Assembly: GCA_030605285.1 (NCBI GenBank)
Contig: JAUWIQ010000068.1
Location: 1 to 8,217, forward strand
Length of the DNA stretch: 8,217 bases
From: Planctomycetota bacterium
GTDB lineage: Bacteria; Planctomycetota; Planctomycetia; Pirellulales; UBA7805
Reading direction: 5' to 3'
This document shows positions 1-6,927 of this stretch, one piece after another; within the stretch, counting starts at the first letter, position 1, and every line of letters starts with the position of its first letter. Under the pieces are notes generated by a model. The model was not told where the DNA came from. It ran no database searches and saw only the letters and a list, made by a program, of their open reading frames with translations. The position numbers and the translations under genes are program-made.

Positions 1-1965
1 GGCATCTCCAAACCGCAGAATGACATCCCCACGGCGGAGCCCACCGCGGGCGGCGGGACTTTCCGGAGCAACGCCCGCCATGCGGATTCCCCGCTTCTCG
101 TAGCCGTAATCGGGGCGGCTGCCAAAGTAAGGCCAGCGACCGCCGGCGACTTTCGGCCGCTTGGTCTTCTGGTAAACCGGTCGGACTTCGGCCTCGGCGA
201 TCGACGCTGCAATTTCGGCAACCAATAGACTAATCCGCTGGATGCCTTCCACATTCACTTTCTCAAAGTCATCCCCTGGTCGGTGGTAATCCTGGTGCGC
301 TCCGGTGAAAAAATGGAGAACCGGAATCTCTTTTTCGTAAAACGAAGTATGGTCACTGGGGCCAAAGCCACTTGATTTTTTCACCACTTTAAAATTGTGT
401 CTCGCATTAAGTCGCTCGACCAGGAGGTCGAACTCCACGGCAGTCCCCGTCCCATGGACGATCAGTTTGTTGTCTCGCAGCCGTCCCACCATATCCATGT
501 TGAGCATCGCGATCGTGTCTTCCAGTGGGACAAGCGGATGTTTGATGTAGTGGGCACTGCCGAGCAAGCCCCGTTCTTCGCCCGTAAAGGCGATAAACAC
601 GATCCGGCGCGGCAATTTCTTCCCCAGAGCCTTGAGTCGTCGGGCAACCTCCAGCAGGGCTGCGACGCCACTGGCATTGTCGTCCGCACCGTTGTGAACC
701 TCCTGCGATTCGGGATCTGCCGAGGAATCCCCACCGTAACCGAGATGATCGTAGTGCGCTCCGATCACAATCGTTTCCTCGGCAAGTGGGCCTTCGCCTT
801 CGAGGCTGCCGACCACATTCCGGACCTGGGCACGGCTGCGTTTGAGGGAGGTTTGCCCTTCCAATCGCCAGCCGGGCAACGCACGGCTTTCTGGTTTGCC
901 GCTCTGATCGATACCCGCCTCGAGCGCGGCCAGATCGCGACCGACCGCTTCTTGCAGTAGTCGCTCGAGGACCGCCCGGCGGAGGTGAAAAATCGGCATC
1001 TGGCGGTCGGGACTGCCATTTCCTGCGCGGTGGAATTCCAGCAATGGATCCTGCTCCGCTTCCTGTCGCTTGCTGGTGGTGCCAATCTGTGCAGCCAGTC
1101 GATCGACCAAGTGGCGATGCTCTGCGGATTGCTCGGGCGAGGGGTCCGCAATTTCTTGGTAGCGGTTGTTGGCGGCCACGAGCTTGTCGAGGGCGGTTTG
1201 CCATTGGCGAGCGGCTAGGGCAGTTTGTTTGTCGATCTCAAATTGATCGGTGCAAAACAGAATCGCCGCTACCCCGTGCGAAAATGCGTTTGAGATCTTG
1301 GTCTGGAAGTAAGCATGTCTGGAAGGATCCTTGCCAAAGGGGCTGTGGACATCGCCCCGCAGTGGCTGGTGCCGTAGGATGATCGCGCATTTACCCTTGG
1401 CATCGACCCCCGCATAGTCGTCGTAGCCGGTCTGCTTGTCGGTGATTCCGTAGCCGACAAATACCAGAGGCAGAGCGAACGTTCCGCTCCCGCCCGCCGC
1501 CAGGGGCATGAAGTCCTCTTGGAACCGCAGGGCGGTTGGGGTTGCCTGCTTTGCCTCAGATGCACCTTGTTGTGGGCCGACGAGGTTCAGTCGGTTGTCT
1601 GCCGCAGGGCCGAGTTGGGCATCGGTCGTGACGGCAAAGTTTTGGTACGGCGCTCCGTCGACCAGATGGGTTTTTAGACCGATGTTTTCAAACTCCTCCG
1701 CGATGTATTCGGCTGCACGGTCGATGCCCGCGGTTCCGACCCCGCGGCCTTCCATTTCGTCCGCTGCAAGATGCTGCACGGTATCCGAAATGCGAGAGGC
1801 GATTTTTTCTTGGTTGTTGGCATCGGCTGCCAGCAGCGACAGCGGGCCGGCAGTGAGAACCGTTGCCAGGGCAAAAACCCATGCCAGCAGACACGGGCTG
1901 AAGCGGTCGATTCCCGTTCGGCAAGGGCTCAGAAAAAACCACGGGGATCGACAGGAAAGGGACAT
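1..1965 (-). CDS. Exported M28-family zinc aminopeptidase with PA and PDZ domains (3' end cut by window)
   Basis: Probable secreted or periplasmic metallopeptidase removing N-terminal residues from peptides. Read on the minus strand, it is open for 655 codons from the ATG at 1965 to the window edge. Residues about 25-47 form a hydrophobic export signal after an unusually long 24-residue N-region, with likely cleavage near SLLAA. A PA-type domain begins near residue 164 (LPLVFVGYGI, then YDDYAGVDAKGK). The complete M28 two-zinc site is visible: H404 and D406 in AHYDH, D428 in GADDNASG, general base E463 and ligand E464 in FTGEERG, D491 in NMDMVGR, and H539 in SDHTSF. A PDZ domain starts near residue 618 (GVAPESPAARGGLRRGD) and is truncated. 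The helical insert between PA and catalytic parts (about 245-390) contains no recognised motif. The start is fixed by an in-frame stop at 1996-1998 and a purine-rich GAAAGAG upstream. Family is secure from the metal ligands; substrate is unknown. Confidence 0.93.
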   Translation of the reverse strand, partial: MSLSCRSPWFFLSPCRTGIDRFSPCLLAWVFALATVLTAGPLSLLAADANNQEKIASRISDTVQHLAADEMEGRGVGTAGIDRAAEYIAEEFENIGLKTHLVDGAPYQNFAVTTDAQLGPAADNRLNLVGPQQGASEAKQATPTALRFQEDFMPLAAGGSGTFALPLVFVGYGITDKQTGYDDYAGVDAKGKCAIILRHQPLRGDVHSPFGKDPSRHAYFQTKISNAFSHGVAAILFCTDQFEIDKQTALAARQWQTALDKLVAANNRYQEIADPSPEQSAEHRHLVDRLAAQIGTTSKRQEAEQDPLLEFHRAGNGSPDRQMPIFHLRRAVLERLLQEAVGRDLAALEAGIDQSGKPESRALPGWRLEGQTSLKRSRAQVRNVVGSLEGEGPLAEETIVIGAHYDHLGYGGDSSADPESQEVHNGADDNASGVAALLEVARRLKALGKKLPRRIVFIAFTGEERGLLGSAHYIKHPLVPLEDTIAMLNMDMVGRLRDNKLIVHGTGTAVEFDLLVERLNARHNFKVVKKSSGFGPSDHTSFYEKEIPVLHFFTGAHQDYHRPGDDFEKVNVEGIQRISLLVAEIAASIAEAEVRPVYQKTKRPKVAGGRWPYFGSRPDYGYEKRGIRMAGVAPESPAARGGLRRGDVILRFGDA

Positions 1966-2016
1966 CGAACTCTTTCGGGGGGTGGGATGGAGGGCCTAGG
2001 AAAAGCTGCTCTTAAA

Positions 2017-2045
2017 ATTCTTGGTGCTGCGATGTCATTCGTCAA
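2017..2045 (-). promoter_or_regulatory. Predicted sigma-70-type promoter for the M28 peptidase gene
   Basis: On the minus strand, TTGACG (2045-2040, 5 of 6 to consensus) is followed after exactly 17 bases by AAGAAT (2022-2017, 4 of 6). The start of transcription would fall near 2010, giving a leader of about 45 bases before the ATG at 1965. The position just upstream of the gene supports it; it is a prediction from sequence only. Confidence 0.55.
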
Positions 2046-2060
2046 GTCTGAAATTCGGTT

Positions 2061-2089
2061 TTGACACGCGGCGCCGCACTCGATATGCT
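2061..2089 (+). promoter_or_regulatory. Predicted sigma-70-type promoter for the receiver-kinase operon
   Basis: A perfect -35 box TTGACA (2061-2066) is followed by a 17-base spacer and TATGCT (2084-2089, 4 of 6). Transcription would start near 2096, giving a leader of about 138 bases before the TTG start at 2234. The spacer contains the perfect 10-bp palindrome GCGGCGCCGC (2068-2077), which could be an operator or merely chance in GC-rich DNA. This -35 box lies 15 bases from the oppositely directed -35 box at 2040-2045, so the two promoters share one short control region. Confidence 0.65.
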
Positions 2090-2221
2090 CCCCACCCTCA
2101 CGGACTATCCGGGAAATCTCTTCTGGAGAGGGACCGATTTTGTCCGGGAGTTGGCGAAGGTTTCTCTTGCGGGGGATGTGGAAATATTGGGTTGAGAATC
2201 CGGTGTTTCGTCTGGAAAAAA

Positions 2222-2227
2222 GGTAGG
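2222..2227 (+). promoter_or_regulatory. Ribosome binding site supporting the TTG start of the receiver gene
   Basis: GGTAGG lies six bases before TTG at 2234, and an overlapping AAAGG (2219-2223) lies ten bases before it. No ATG or GTG in the same frame sits at the expected N-terminus of the receiver fold, so this site decides the start. Confidence 0.5.
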
Positions 2228-2233
2228 TATCCC

Positions 2234-2593
2234 TTGCATTGTAAACCGAGTGTTTTGATTGTCGACAGATCTGAAGATTCACGAGAAGTGCTCTGCACGG
2301 CGCTTGCGCGTCGCGGGGTGTCTACCCTGGAGGCGAGTCACGGTGAGGAGGCACTCGCCCTGGTTCAGCAACACCAGCCCAATGTCGTCGTGGTCGATCT
2401 GGAATTTGACGCCACCGCTGAAGAGGAGTTCTGCGACCGATTCACTGCCCAGTCCCAGGAATTGCCCTTGGTCATGCTGAGCCGCATCCACGGTCCAATG
2501 GCCCATTCCGGGCGGGCCCAGGGGACGGAGTTTCTCAGTAAACCCTATCATTACGCGCCATTACTCCGTAGAATCGAAGAGTTGCTGGGCTGA
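2234..2593 (+). CDS. Stand-alone response-regulator receiver domain, degenerate acidic pocket
   Basis: A 119-residue protein that is essentially one CheY-like receiver domain, with no DNA-binding or enzymatic output. Visible landmarks are the beta1 end VLIVDRS (D11, R12), the phosphoacceptor D55 in VVVVDLEF, the switch hydroxyl S83 in LVMLSR and the lysine K103 in FLSKPY. The usual second acidic residue of the metal-binding pair is arginine (R12), so Mg-dependent phosphorylation may be weakened or altered. The start is taken as TTG at 2234: it puts beta1 at residue 6, as in other receivers, and GGTAGG (2222-2227) lies six bases upstream. A longer in-frame ATG at 2021 exists, but that extension would cover the predicted promoter and adds no domain. 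The gene is followed after 85 bases by the FHA-GAF histidine kinase, its probable partner. It is likely soluble and either a phosphate relay or a protein-interaction switch. Confidence 0.85.
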   Translation: MHCKPSVLIVDRSEDSREVLCTALARRGVSTLEASHGEEALALVQQHQPNVVVVDLEFDATAEEEFCDRFTAQSQELPLVMLSRIHGPMAHSGRAQGTEFLSKPYHYAPLLRRIEELLG

Positions 2594-2663
2594 CACAAAT
2601 CGGTGGATTGCTCGGCTTGGAGGTTTGCGGCGTTTTGTTCAAAAGGCTGCTTCCTCGCACCTT

Positions 2664-2670
2664 GGGGAGG
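2664..2670 (+). promoter_or_regulatory. Ribosome binding site for the GTG-started histidine kinase gene
   Basis: GGGGAGG is a strong Shine-Dalgarno match ending eight bases before GTG at 2679. The 85-base gap after the receiver gene (2594-2678) has no terminator-like hairpin, consistent with co-transcription. Confidence 0.7.
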
Positions 2671-2678
2671 GACGATAG

Positions 2679-4391
2679 GTGGCTTCGTTTTTTGTTATCC
2701 AGGGCCGGGATCGTGGCTCCCGTTTCGAACTGGAGATCCCCCTGCTCTCGATCGGTCGCGATGTGAGGAATGATATCCGCTTGCAGGATACCGAAATTTC
2801 CCGTCGCCACGCCGAACTCCGCAAGACAGATACCGGCTACCAGGTGGTCGATCTGGGAAGCTCCAACGGGACGTTTATTAACGGAGCTGCGATTTCCTCT
2901 CACGAACTTGCCAGCGGCGATCAATTGCTGCTCGGTCGGACCATGATGCTCTATACCGGTGGCGGACCGAGTGCGATCATCGACGGCAGTGTCGACATTG
3001 TGACATCCGCCGGGAATGACGACTCGCGGATTTTGCGGTCGATGACTGACAGCGAAGGGAGTCAGTCTCTTTTTCATTCCGAGGCGGTTGGCTCGGAGAC
3101 CCCCTGGTTGGCCCGTGCCCGCAGTAATTTGCAGGTCATGTATCGCACGGCGCTCGCAGTCAGCCATACGCTCGACATCGACGAGCTGCTCAATCGCATC
3201 ATGTCGTTGATCTTCGAATGGGTCGAAGCCGATCGTGGCTGCATCATGTTGGTGAACAATGAGACGGGAGTTCTTGAGCCGCGGGTGCGTCGGAACCGGG
3301 CTGGTATCTCAAGTGGAGCGGCTATTTCGATCAGCAAGACCATTCTCGACTACGTGAGGGAACATGCCGAAGGTGTCCTGACAAGTAATGCAAAAGACGA
3401 TAAGCGATGGGACACCGGTGCCAGTATCGTCCAGATGGATGTCCGCGAGGCGATTTGCGTGCCAATGCGGGGGCGTTATGGGGTGGTGGGCGTGGTTTAT
3501 ATCGACACCTTCACGCCGCCACAAAAAGTTCTGCAGCAGGGTGGTAATACCTTTCGTGAAGAGCATCTGAAGTTGATGATTGCCATTGCCCATCAAGCCG
3601 CGCTGGCGGTGGAAGACACGTCCTACTATTCTGCGATGTTGCAGGCAGAGCGCCTCGCGGCGGTAGGTCAGACGATCACAACGCTCTCACACCACATTAA
3701 AAATATCCTTCAGGGGATTCGCGGCGGCAGTTACTTAATTGAAATGGGTTTGGCCGACGACGACAAGGAGGTGATGCAGAAGGGTTGGCATATCGTGGAA
3801 AAGAATCAAGGGCGGATCTCGAATCTGGTGATGGACATGCTGACCTTCAGCAAAGAGCGTGAGCCCCAGATGGCACCATCGTGCCTAAACGATGTGGGCG
3901 CAGATGTTATTGAGTTGATGCAATCGCGCGCTGAGGAAATGGATGTCGGGCTCGGCTGGCAGCCCGCAGAGGAGATGCCGGAACTCTTTTTTGACCCCGA
4001 GGGCATGCACCGCGCGGTGCTGAATGTTGTCACCAACGCATTGGACGCCTGCGACGAAATTGAGGGCGGCAAGGTGGAGGTTACAACCGAGTTTGACAAA
4101 GGACAGAAACTGATACGCACCGTGGTTCAGGATAACGGGAGTGGGATCCCTCCCGCCGAAATCGAAAACATGTTCACGATCTTCGTTTCCAACAAAGGGG
4201 GCCGCGGGACCGGATTGGGATTGAGCGTGAGCCAAAAAATCTGTCGGGAACATAGCGGACAGATTCTCGTCGAGAGTGAGTCCGGCAGCGGGAGTCGATT
4301 CGTATTGGAGATCCCGGCCGTCACGCCCCCGCAAGAAGAGATTGGGCCCACGGGCGACGACTCCTCAGTACGGCAGACCCAGGTAAACTGA
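2679..4391 (+). CDS. Cytoplasmic FHA-GAF sensor histidine kinase
   Basis: A 570-residue histidine protein kinase starting at GTG. Residues 1-95 are an FHA domain with its phosphothreonine-binding set: G26-R27, S41-x-x-H44, N63-G64-T65 and N68. After a Ser/Asp-rich linker (about 95-150), residues 154-315 form a GAF domain (AVSHTLDIDELLNRIM, then EADRGCIMLVN). A signalling helix leads to the dimerisation/phosphoacceptor region, LSHHIKN, with H338 as the predicted autophosphorylation site by analogy with NtrB-type HxIKN motifs. The ATPase domain has the N box (N449, N453), the G1 motif DNGSGIP from D485 and the G2 motif GRGTGLGL at 508-515. No signal peptide or membrane segment is seen, so the protein should be soluble. 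FHA domains bind phosphothreonine, so the kinase may receive input from Hanks-type Ser/Thr kinases; GAF may bind a small ligand. It is co-oriented with the upstream receiver, the likely phosphoryl partner. The C-terminal 25 residues are Pro/Gly/Ser-rich and probably disordered. Confidence 0.93.
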   Translation: MASFFVIQGRDRGSRFELEIPLLSIGRDVRNDIRLQDTEISRRHAELRKTDTGYQVVDLGSSNGTFINGAAISSHELASGDQLLLGRTMMLYTGGGPSAIIDGSVDIVTSAGNDDSRILRSMTDSEGSQSLFHSEAVGSETPWLARARSNLQVMYRTALAVSHTLDIDELLNRIMSLIFEWVEADRGCIMLVNNETGVLEPRVRRNRAGISSGAAISISKTILDYVREHAEGVLTSNAKDDKRWDTGASIVQMDVREAICVPMRGRYGVVGVVYIDTFTPPQKVLQQGGNTFREEHLKLMIAIAHQAALAVEDTSYYSAMLQAERLAAVGQTITTLSHHIKNILQGIRGGSYLIEMGLADDDKEVMQKGWHIVEKNQGRISNLVMDMLTFSKEREPQMAPSCLNDVGADVIELMQSRAEEMDVGLGWQPAEEMPELFFDPEGMHRAVLNVVTNALDACDEIEGGKVEVTTEFDKGQKLIRTVVQDNGSGIPPAEIENMFTIFVSNKGGRGTGLGLSVSQKICREHSGQILVESESGSGSRFVLEIPAVTPPQEEIGPTGDDSSVRQTQVN

Positions 4392-4393
4392 GT

Positions 4394-4422
4394 GGGCAAG
4401 TCCCAACTTGCCCGCGATTTTT
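4394..4422 (+). terminator. Intrinsic terminator after the kinase gene
   Basis: GGGCAAGT (4394-4401) and ACTTGCCC (4406-4413) form a perfect 8-bp stem with a four-base loop CCCA, followed by GCGA and five T (4418-4422). It begins two bases after the kinase stop codon and marks the end of the receiver-kinase operon. Confidence 0.85.
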
Positions 4423-4623
4423 GCGTGCAACTCCGGGGGCTTCGATTTCCCACGGTCCTCCTTGTGGTGCAGGCAGGGGGCCTTTTGTGAATCTGGGCTA
4501 AATTGGTAATTAGCGAAAAATAAGAAGAATGTTCCGCTTCTGTCGGTTCTTTTCAATTTGCTGATTCTACAGCGTCGATAGGCTCTAAGACACAATGCAT
4601 CGCGATCTTGAGGGAGATATTAG
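4423..4623 (+). other. Spacer upstream of the BBP7-like gene
   Basis: About 200 bases with no gene. It must hold the promoter of the barrel gene because a terminator lies just upstream, but I see no convincing -35/-10 pair. The best is TTGTGA (4485-4490), 17 bases, AATTAG (4508-4513), which is weak. An imperfect inverted repeat GCTAA/TTAGC lies around 4497-4514 and overlaps this candidate. The ribosome binding site AGGGAGA (4611-4617) lies six bases before the ATG at 4624. Confidence 0.4.
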
Positions 4624-5871
4624 ATGAGTGTGGCCGGCTTATTGCGGCAACCCAGTTGCAGGTGTTTTGCACTGCTGGTCGCTTTCTGCGCGGTTCAACT
4701 CGGCAGCCTGCCTTCGGCTGCCTGGGCACAGAATCCCGGGACACCCTGGGGTCCGGCCCCGGGGGTGCAAAATCCGGTCTATTCGTATGGTCAGCCGGTT
4801 TACACGCCGCAGGGAACGAAGATCCCCGGTCACTTATGGGATCAGGCCATGCAGCAGCAGTGGCAGCAGCTTGCCTACCAATCCCAACTTGGGGCCGGGG
4901 CGACTACCCAGCTTGCCGCAGCCGACTCGGCAGAAACAGTCTCTGCAGAACCCGCCTACGTCGTGCCCACAGGGCAGCCCGGAATGTACGGAGCACCACC
5001 AGATCGTTACTACTCGGGTGGTATCGATCCGCGTCTGATTACGACGCAGCGTTACGGGGACCATTATCTGCAGGCCAATGTTGATTTTATCGATTTCAGG
5101 CGGTCCAATATGGGCGCAGCAACGCAGCAATGGGTTGCCAGCCAACCCCAGGGTAGGCGGACTGGGGCTGTCCGCGCGTCACTCAGGGCAAATCCATTTT
5201 ACAGTTGCGACTTTGAGTTCGCCTATTTGGGTGGCTTGAACTGGTCTCAGTTTGTAGCGCCTTCGCCGTCCTGGTGGGGCAGGTCAGAGTATACTCCCAA
5301 TGCCCAGGCCTATTTTACCTCGAACCTGAATTCTTACGAATTCAATACGAGATGGCGGTGGGTTGAAACAGTAAGGCCCGTGACAGGTGCCTGGATTCTG
5401 GGCGTCCGCTATGTCGATTTTGAGGAGGCAGCATCAGGTTACGTAGTGGAATCCCCATCCGTCGCCTTTGACCAGTCTCTTATAACGAGCAACGATCTGG
5501 TGGGATTCCAACTCGGGGGCGAACTTTTCTGGTCGGTGGTGCCGACGGTGATGATTGGTGGAGATATCAAGGCGGGCATGTACGGGAACTATGCCCAGCG
5601 AAAATATCGGGAAATCAGTACCATTCCCGTCGTCCCCGGTGATGAGACGGCAACAATCAAGCACGGTGCTTTTGTGGGAGAGGCAAATCTGATGGTCAAC
5701 ACGGCCCTCCCTCATGGTTGGTACATCCGGGGTGGCTACACATGCCTCTACCTGTCAAGTGTTGCCTTGGTGGCTGATGCACTCTTGCCGCCGGGGCCTC
5801 CTGGGCTTGTACCGACTACTGGCAACCTGCTCGTCCACGGTTTCTATGGGGGCCTGGAGTGGCAGTACTAG
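4624..5871 (+). CDS. BBP7-family outer-membrane beta-barrel protein
   Basis: A 415-residue exported protein, probably an outer-membrane barrel of unknown function. The signal peptide covers residues 1-35 (hydrophobic core FALLVAFCAVQLG, cleavage AWA before QN). Residues 36-130 are rich in Pro, Gly, Gln and Tyr and look like a flexible periplasmic linker. From about 130 to the end, alternating polar/aromatic strands fit a barrel: YLQANVDFIDF, YSCDFEFAYLGGLNW, EFNTRWRWVE, GAWILGVRYVDFEE, NDLVGFQLGGELFW, MIGGDIKAGMYGNYAQR and a closing HGFYGGLEWQY with a C-terminal aromatic residue. The NDLVGFQLGGELFW and GGDIKAGMYGN blocks are what I recognise from the planctomycete BBP7 family (formerly DUF1551). 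The start is supported by AGGGAGA six bases upstream. Ligand or cargo cannot be read from sequence. It has its own transcription unit between a terminator and the convergent hydrolase gene. Confidence 0.85.
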   Translation: MSVAGLLRQPSCRCFALLVAFCAVQLGSLPSAAWAQNPGTPWGPAPGVQNPVYSYGQPVYTPQGTKIPGHLWDQAMQQQWQQLAYQSQLGAGATTQLAAADSAETVSAEPAYVVPTGQPGMYGAPPDRYYSGGIDPRLITTQRYGDHYLQANVDFIDFRRSNMGAATQQWVASQPQGRRTGAVRASLRANPFYSCDFEFAYLGGLNWSQFVAPSPSWWGRSEYTPNAQAYFTSNLNSYEFNTRWRWVETVRPVTGAWILGVRYVDFEEAASGYVVESPSVAFDQSLITSNDLVGFQLGGELFWSVVPTVMIGGDIKAGMYGNYAQRKYREISTIPVVPGDETATIKHGAFVGEANLMVNTALPHGWYIRGGYTCLYLSSVALVADALLPPGPPGLVPTTGNLLVHGFYGGLEWQY

Positions 5872-5893
5872 GCCGGAACAGTGCCTCATTTTT
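5870..5893 (+). terminator. Weak candidate terminator after the BBP7-like gene
   Basis: AGGC (5870-5873) and GCCT (5883-5886) could form a short 4-bp stem, followed by CA and five T (5889-5893). It sits in the 34-base gap between the convergent genes, where a terminator is expected, but the stem is marginal. Confidence 0.25.
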
Positions 5894-5905
5894 GGCTAAT
5901 CGCCG

Positions 5906-6571
5906 TTACGGATTGTAACCGGCGGGCACGCCCACAAACGGGTTGGCCTTCTTCTCTGCCCCGATCGTGGTTTCGGGACCGTGGCCCGTGAGAACCACTG
6001 TGTCATCGGGGAGCGTAAAGAGTTTGCTGTGGATCGCCTCGGCAAGCTGCTGGAAATCGCCATCCTCAAAATCGGTGCGACCGATGCTCCCGGCAAATAA
6101 TACATCACCCCCGAGGACCATGATCGGCGTGCTATCCCGAGCGACATAGACGACATGGCCCGCCGAGTGTCCCGGTATTTCCAGTACCTCCAATTCCACT
6201 CCGGCGTACGTGAAGCGATCTCCTTCCGCGACCATCTTGTCTGCCGGCGGGCTGGTGATTGCGATCCCGAAATCTGCTGAGAGGTTCAGCTTCGGGTCGG
6301 TCAACTTGGCGGCATCCCCATGGCCGATCACGATAGGGCACTCGGGCCAGCGGGCCTTGAGGGCATGGTTGCCCCCGATGTGGTCGCTGTGGCCATGCGT
6401 GACCAGAATTGCGGCCGGCGTGAGCTGCTGTTCCGTGAGGACCTGAAAAATTTTCTCCGGCTCCAGGCCCGGATCAACGATCAGGCATGCACTGGTATCC
6501 GGCTGGGAAACGACAAACGTATTTTCCTGGAAGGGGTTGGAAACGATGGTCGTGTGTCTTAACTGGGACAT
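5906..6571 (-). CDS. Metallo-beta-lactamase-fold hydrolase, glyoxalase-II-like
   Basis: A 221-residue cytoplasmic enzyme of the MBL superfamily, similar in size and motif order to short glyoxalase-II-like (YcbL-type) hydrolases, which cleave thioesters such as acylglutathiones. The dinuclear metal site is complete: H59, H61, D63 and H64 in THGHSDHIGG, H135 in PGHSAGH, D156 in LGGDVLFAGSIGRTD and H197 in LTGHGPETT. The N-terminal PFQENTF stretch also matches this group. The start is ATG at 6571, with GAGGAA (6585-6580) eight bases upstream. An ATG 36 codons further upstream would add an Arg/Pro-rich extension lacking family similarity. The C-terminal domain that binds glutathione in true glyoxalase II is absent, so the substrate is uncertain. 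It is convergent with the barrel gene and divergent from the DUF1571 gene, hence transcribed alone. Confidence 0.92.
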   Translation of the reverse strand: MSQLRHTTIVSNPFQENTFVVSQPDTSACLIVDPGLEPEKIFQVLTEQQLTPAAILVTHGHSDHIGGNHALKARWPECPIVIGHGDAAKLTDPKLNLSADFGIAITSPPADKMVAEGDRFTYAGVELEVLEIPGHSAGHVVYVARDSTPIMVLGGDVLFAGSIGRTDFEDGDFQQLAEAIHSKLFTLPDDTVVLTGHGPETTIGAEKKANPFVGVPAGYNP

Positions 6572-6761
6572 CGCAGCGGTTCCTCTGCGGGCTGGGAAGA
6601 ATAGGCGAAGTTGACTGACTAGGAAGGGTAAACCGGGTCTACGGGGGCTGTGATGCGCTGCATCGGTCCGTTTGGGCAAGGGAGAATGAGGCGCCGAGAC
6701 ATTGTAATTTTTAGGCGTGCCTCTTGGCGATAACTACCAACGATAGCTGTTCAACCTTGTT

Positions 6762-6779
6762 GTGGGTAGCGGCACCCAC
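6762..6779. repeat. Inverted repeat GTGGGT-N6-ACCCAC
   Basis: A perfect 6-bp inverted repeat with six bases between the arms, centred about 190 bases upstream of the DUF1571 start. The arm and spacer size suit either an operator for a dimeric regulator or a small hairpin. No neighbouring T-run is present, so it is not a terminator. Confidence 0.4.
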
Positions 6780-6900
6780 GTGGACTTGGCAATCGATACA
6801 AGAAAACAAGAAGTTTTCCCCTCAGCAGCGCGCAGGAAGGCACATACTCGCAAGAGAGCTTTTCTACGCGAAAACGATACTCAGGGAAGGGTTTCCGATA

Positions 6901-6925
6901 GGTTCTGCCAAAATCTGGCAGGACC
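6901..6925 (+). repeat. Strong hairpin in the predicted leader of the DUF1571 gene
   Basis: GGTTCTGCCA (6901-6910) pairs with TGGCAGGACC (6916-6925) over ten positions, nine Watson-Crick and one G-U in RNA, with a five-base loop AAATC. No T-run follows, so it is unlikely to be an intrinsic terminator. It sits 36 bases upstream of the start codon, directly before the next hairpin. Confidence 0.6.
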
Positions 6926-6927
6926 GA

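Noticed and set aside
397..960. 187-residue plus-strand open frame
   Set aside because: It is antisense to the catalytic part of the peptidase, with no ribosome binding site or family similarity; typical of GC-rich coding DNA.
407..1204. 265-residue minus-strand open frame
   Set aside because: It lies within the M28 peptidase gene in another frame; its translation is Arg/Pro/Gly-rich without motifs, whereas the peptidase frame carries all zinc ligands.
2108..2149. Direct repeat TCCGGGA at 2108-2114 and 2143-2149 with small 4-bp hairpins in the receiver leader
   Set aside because: Repeats and stems are too short to distinguish from chance in this composition.
2021..2233. In-frame N-terminal extension of the receiver starting at ATG 2021
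   Set aside because: It would contain the predicted promoter, adds 71 residues of no recognisable domain, and the receiver fold begins naturally at TTG 2234.
4485..4513. TTGTGA-17-AATTAG as promoter of the BBP7-like gene
   Set aside because: The -10 box matches at only about half of its positions; not strong enough to list as a promoter.
4608..5084. 158-residue frame overlapping the start of the BBP7-like gene
   Set aside because: It is out of frame with the secreted barrel protein, lacks a signal or domain, and is explained as a shadow of it.
6572..6679. 36-codon N-terminal extension of the MBL-fold hydrolase
   Set aside because: The extension is Arg/Pro-rich and unlike the family, and ATG 6571 has a well-placed GAGGAA.
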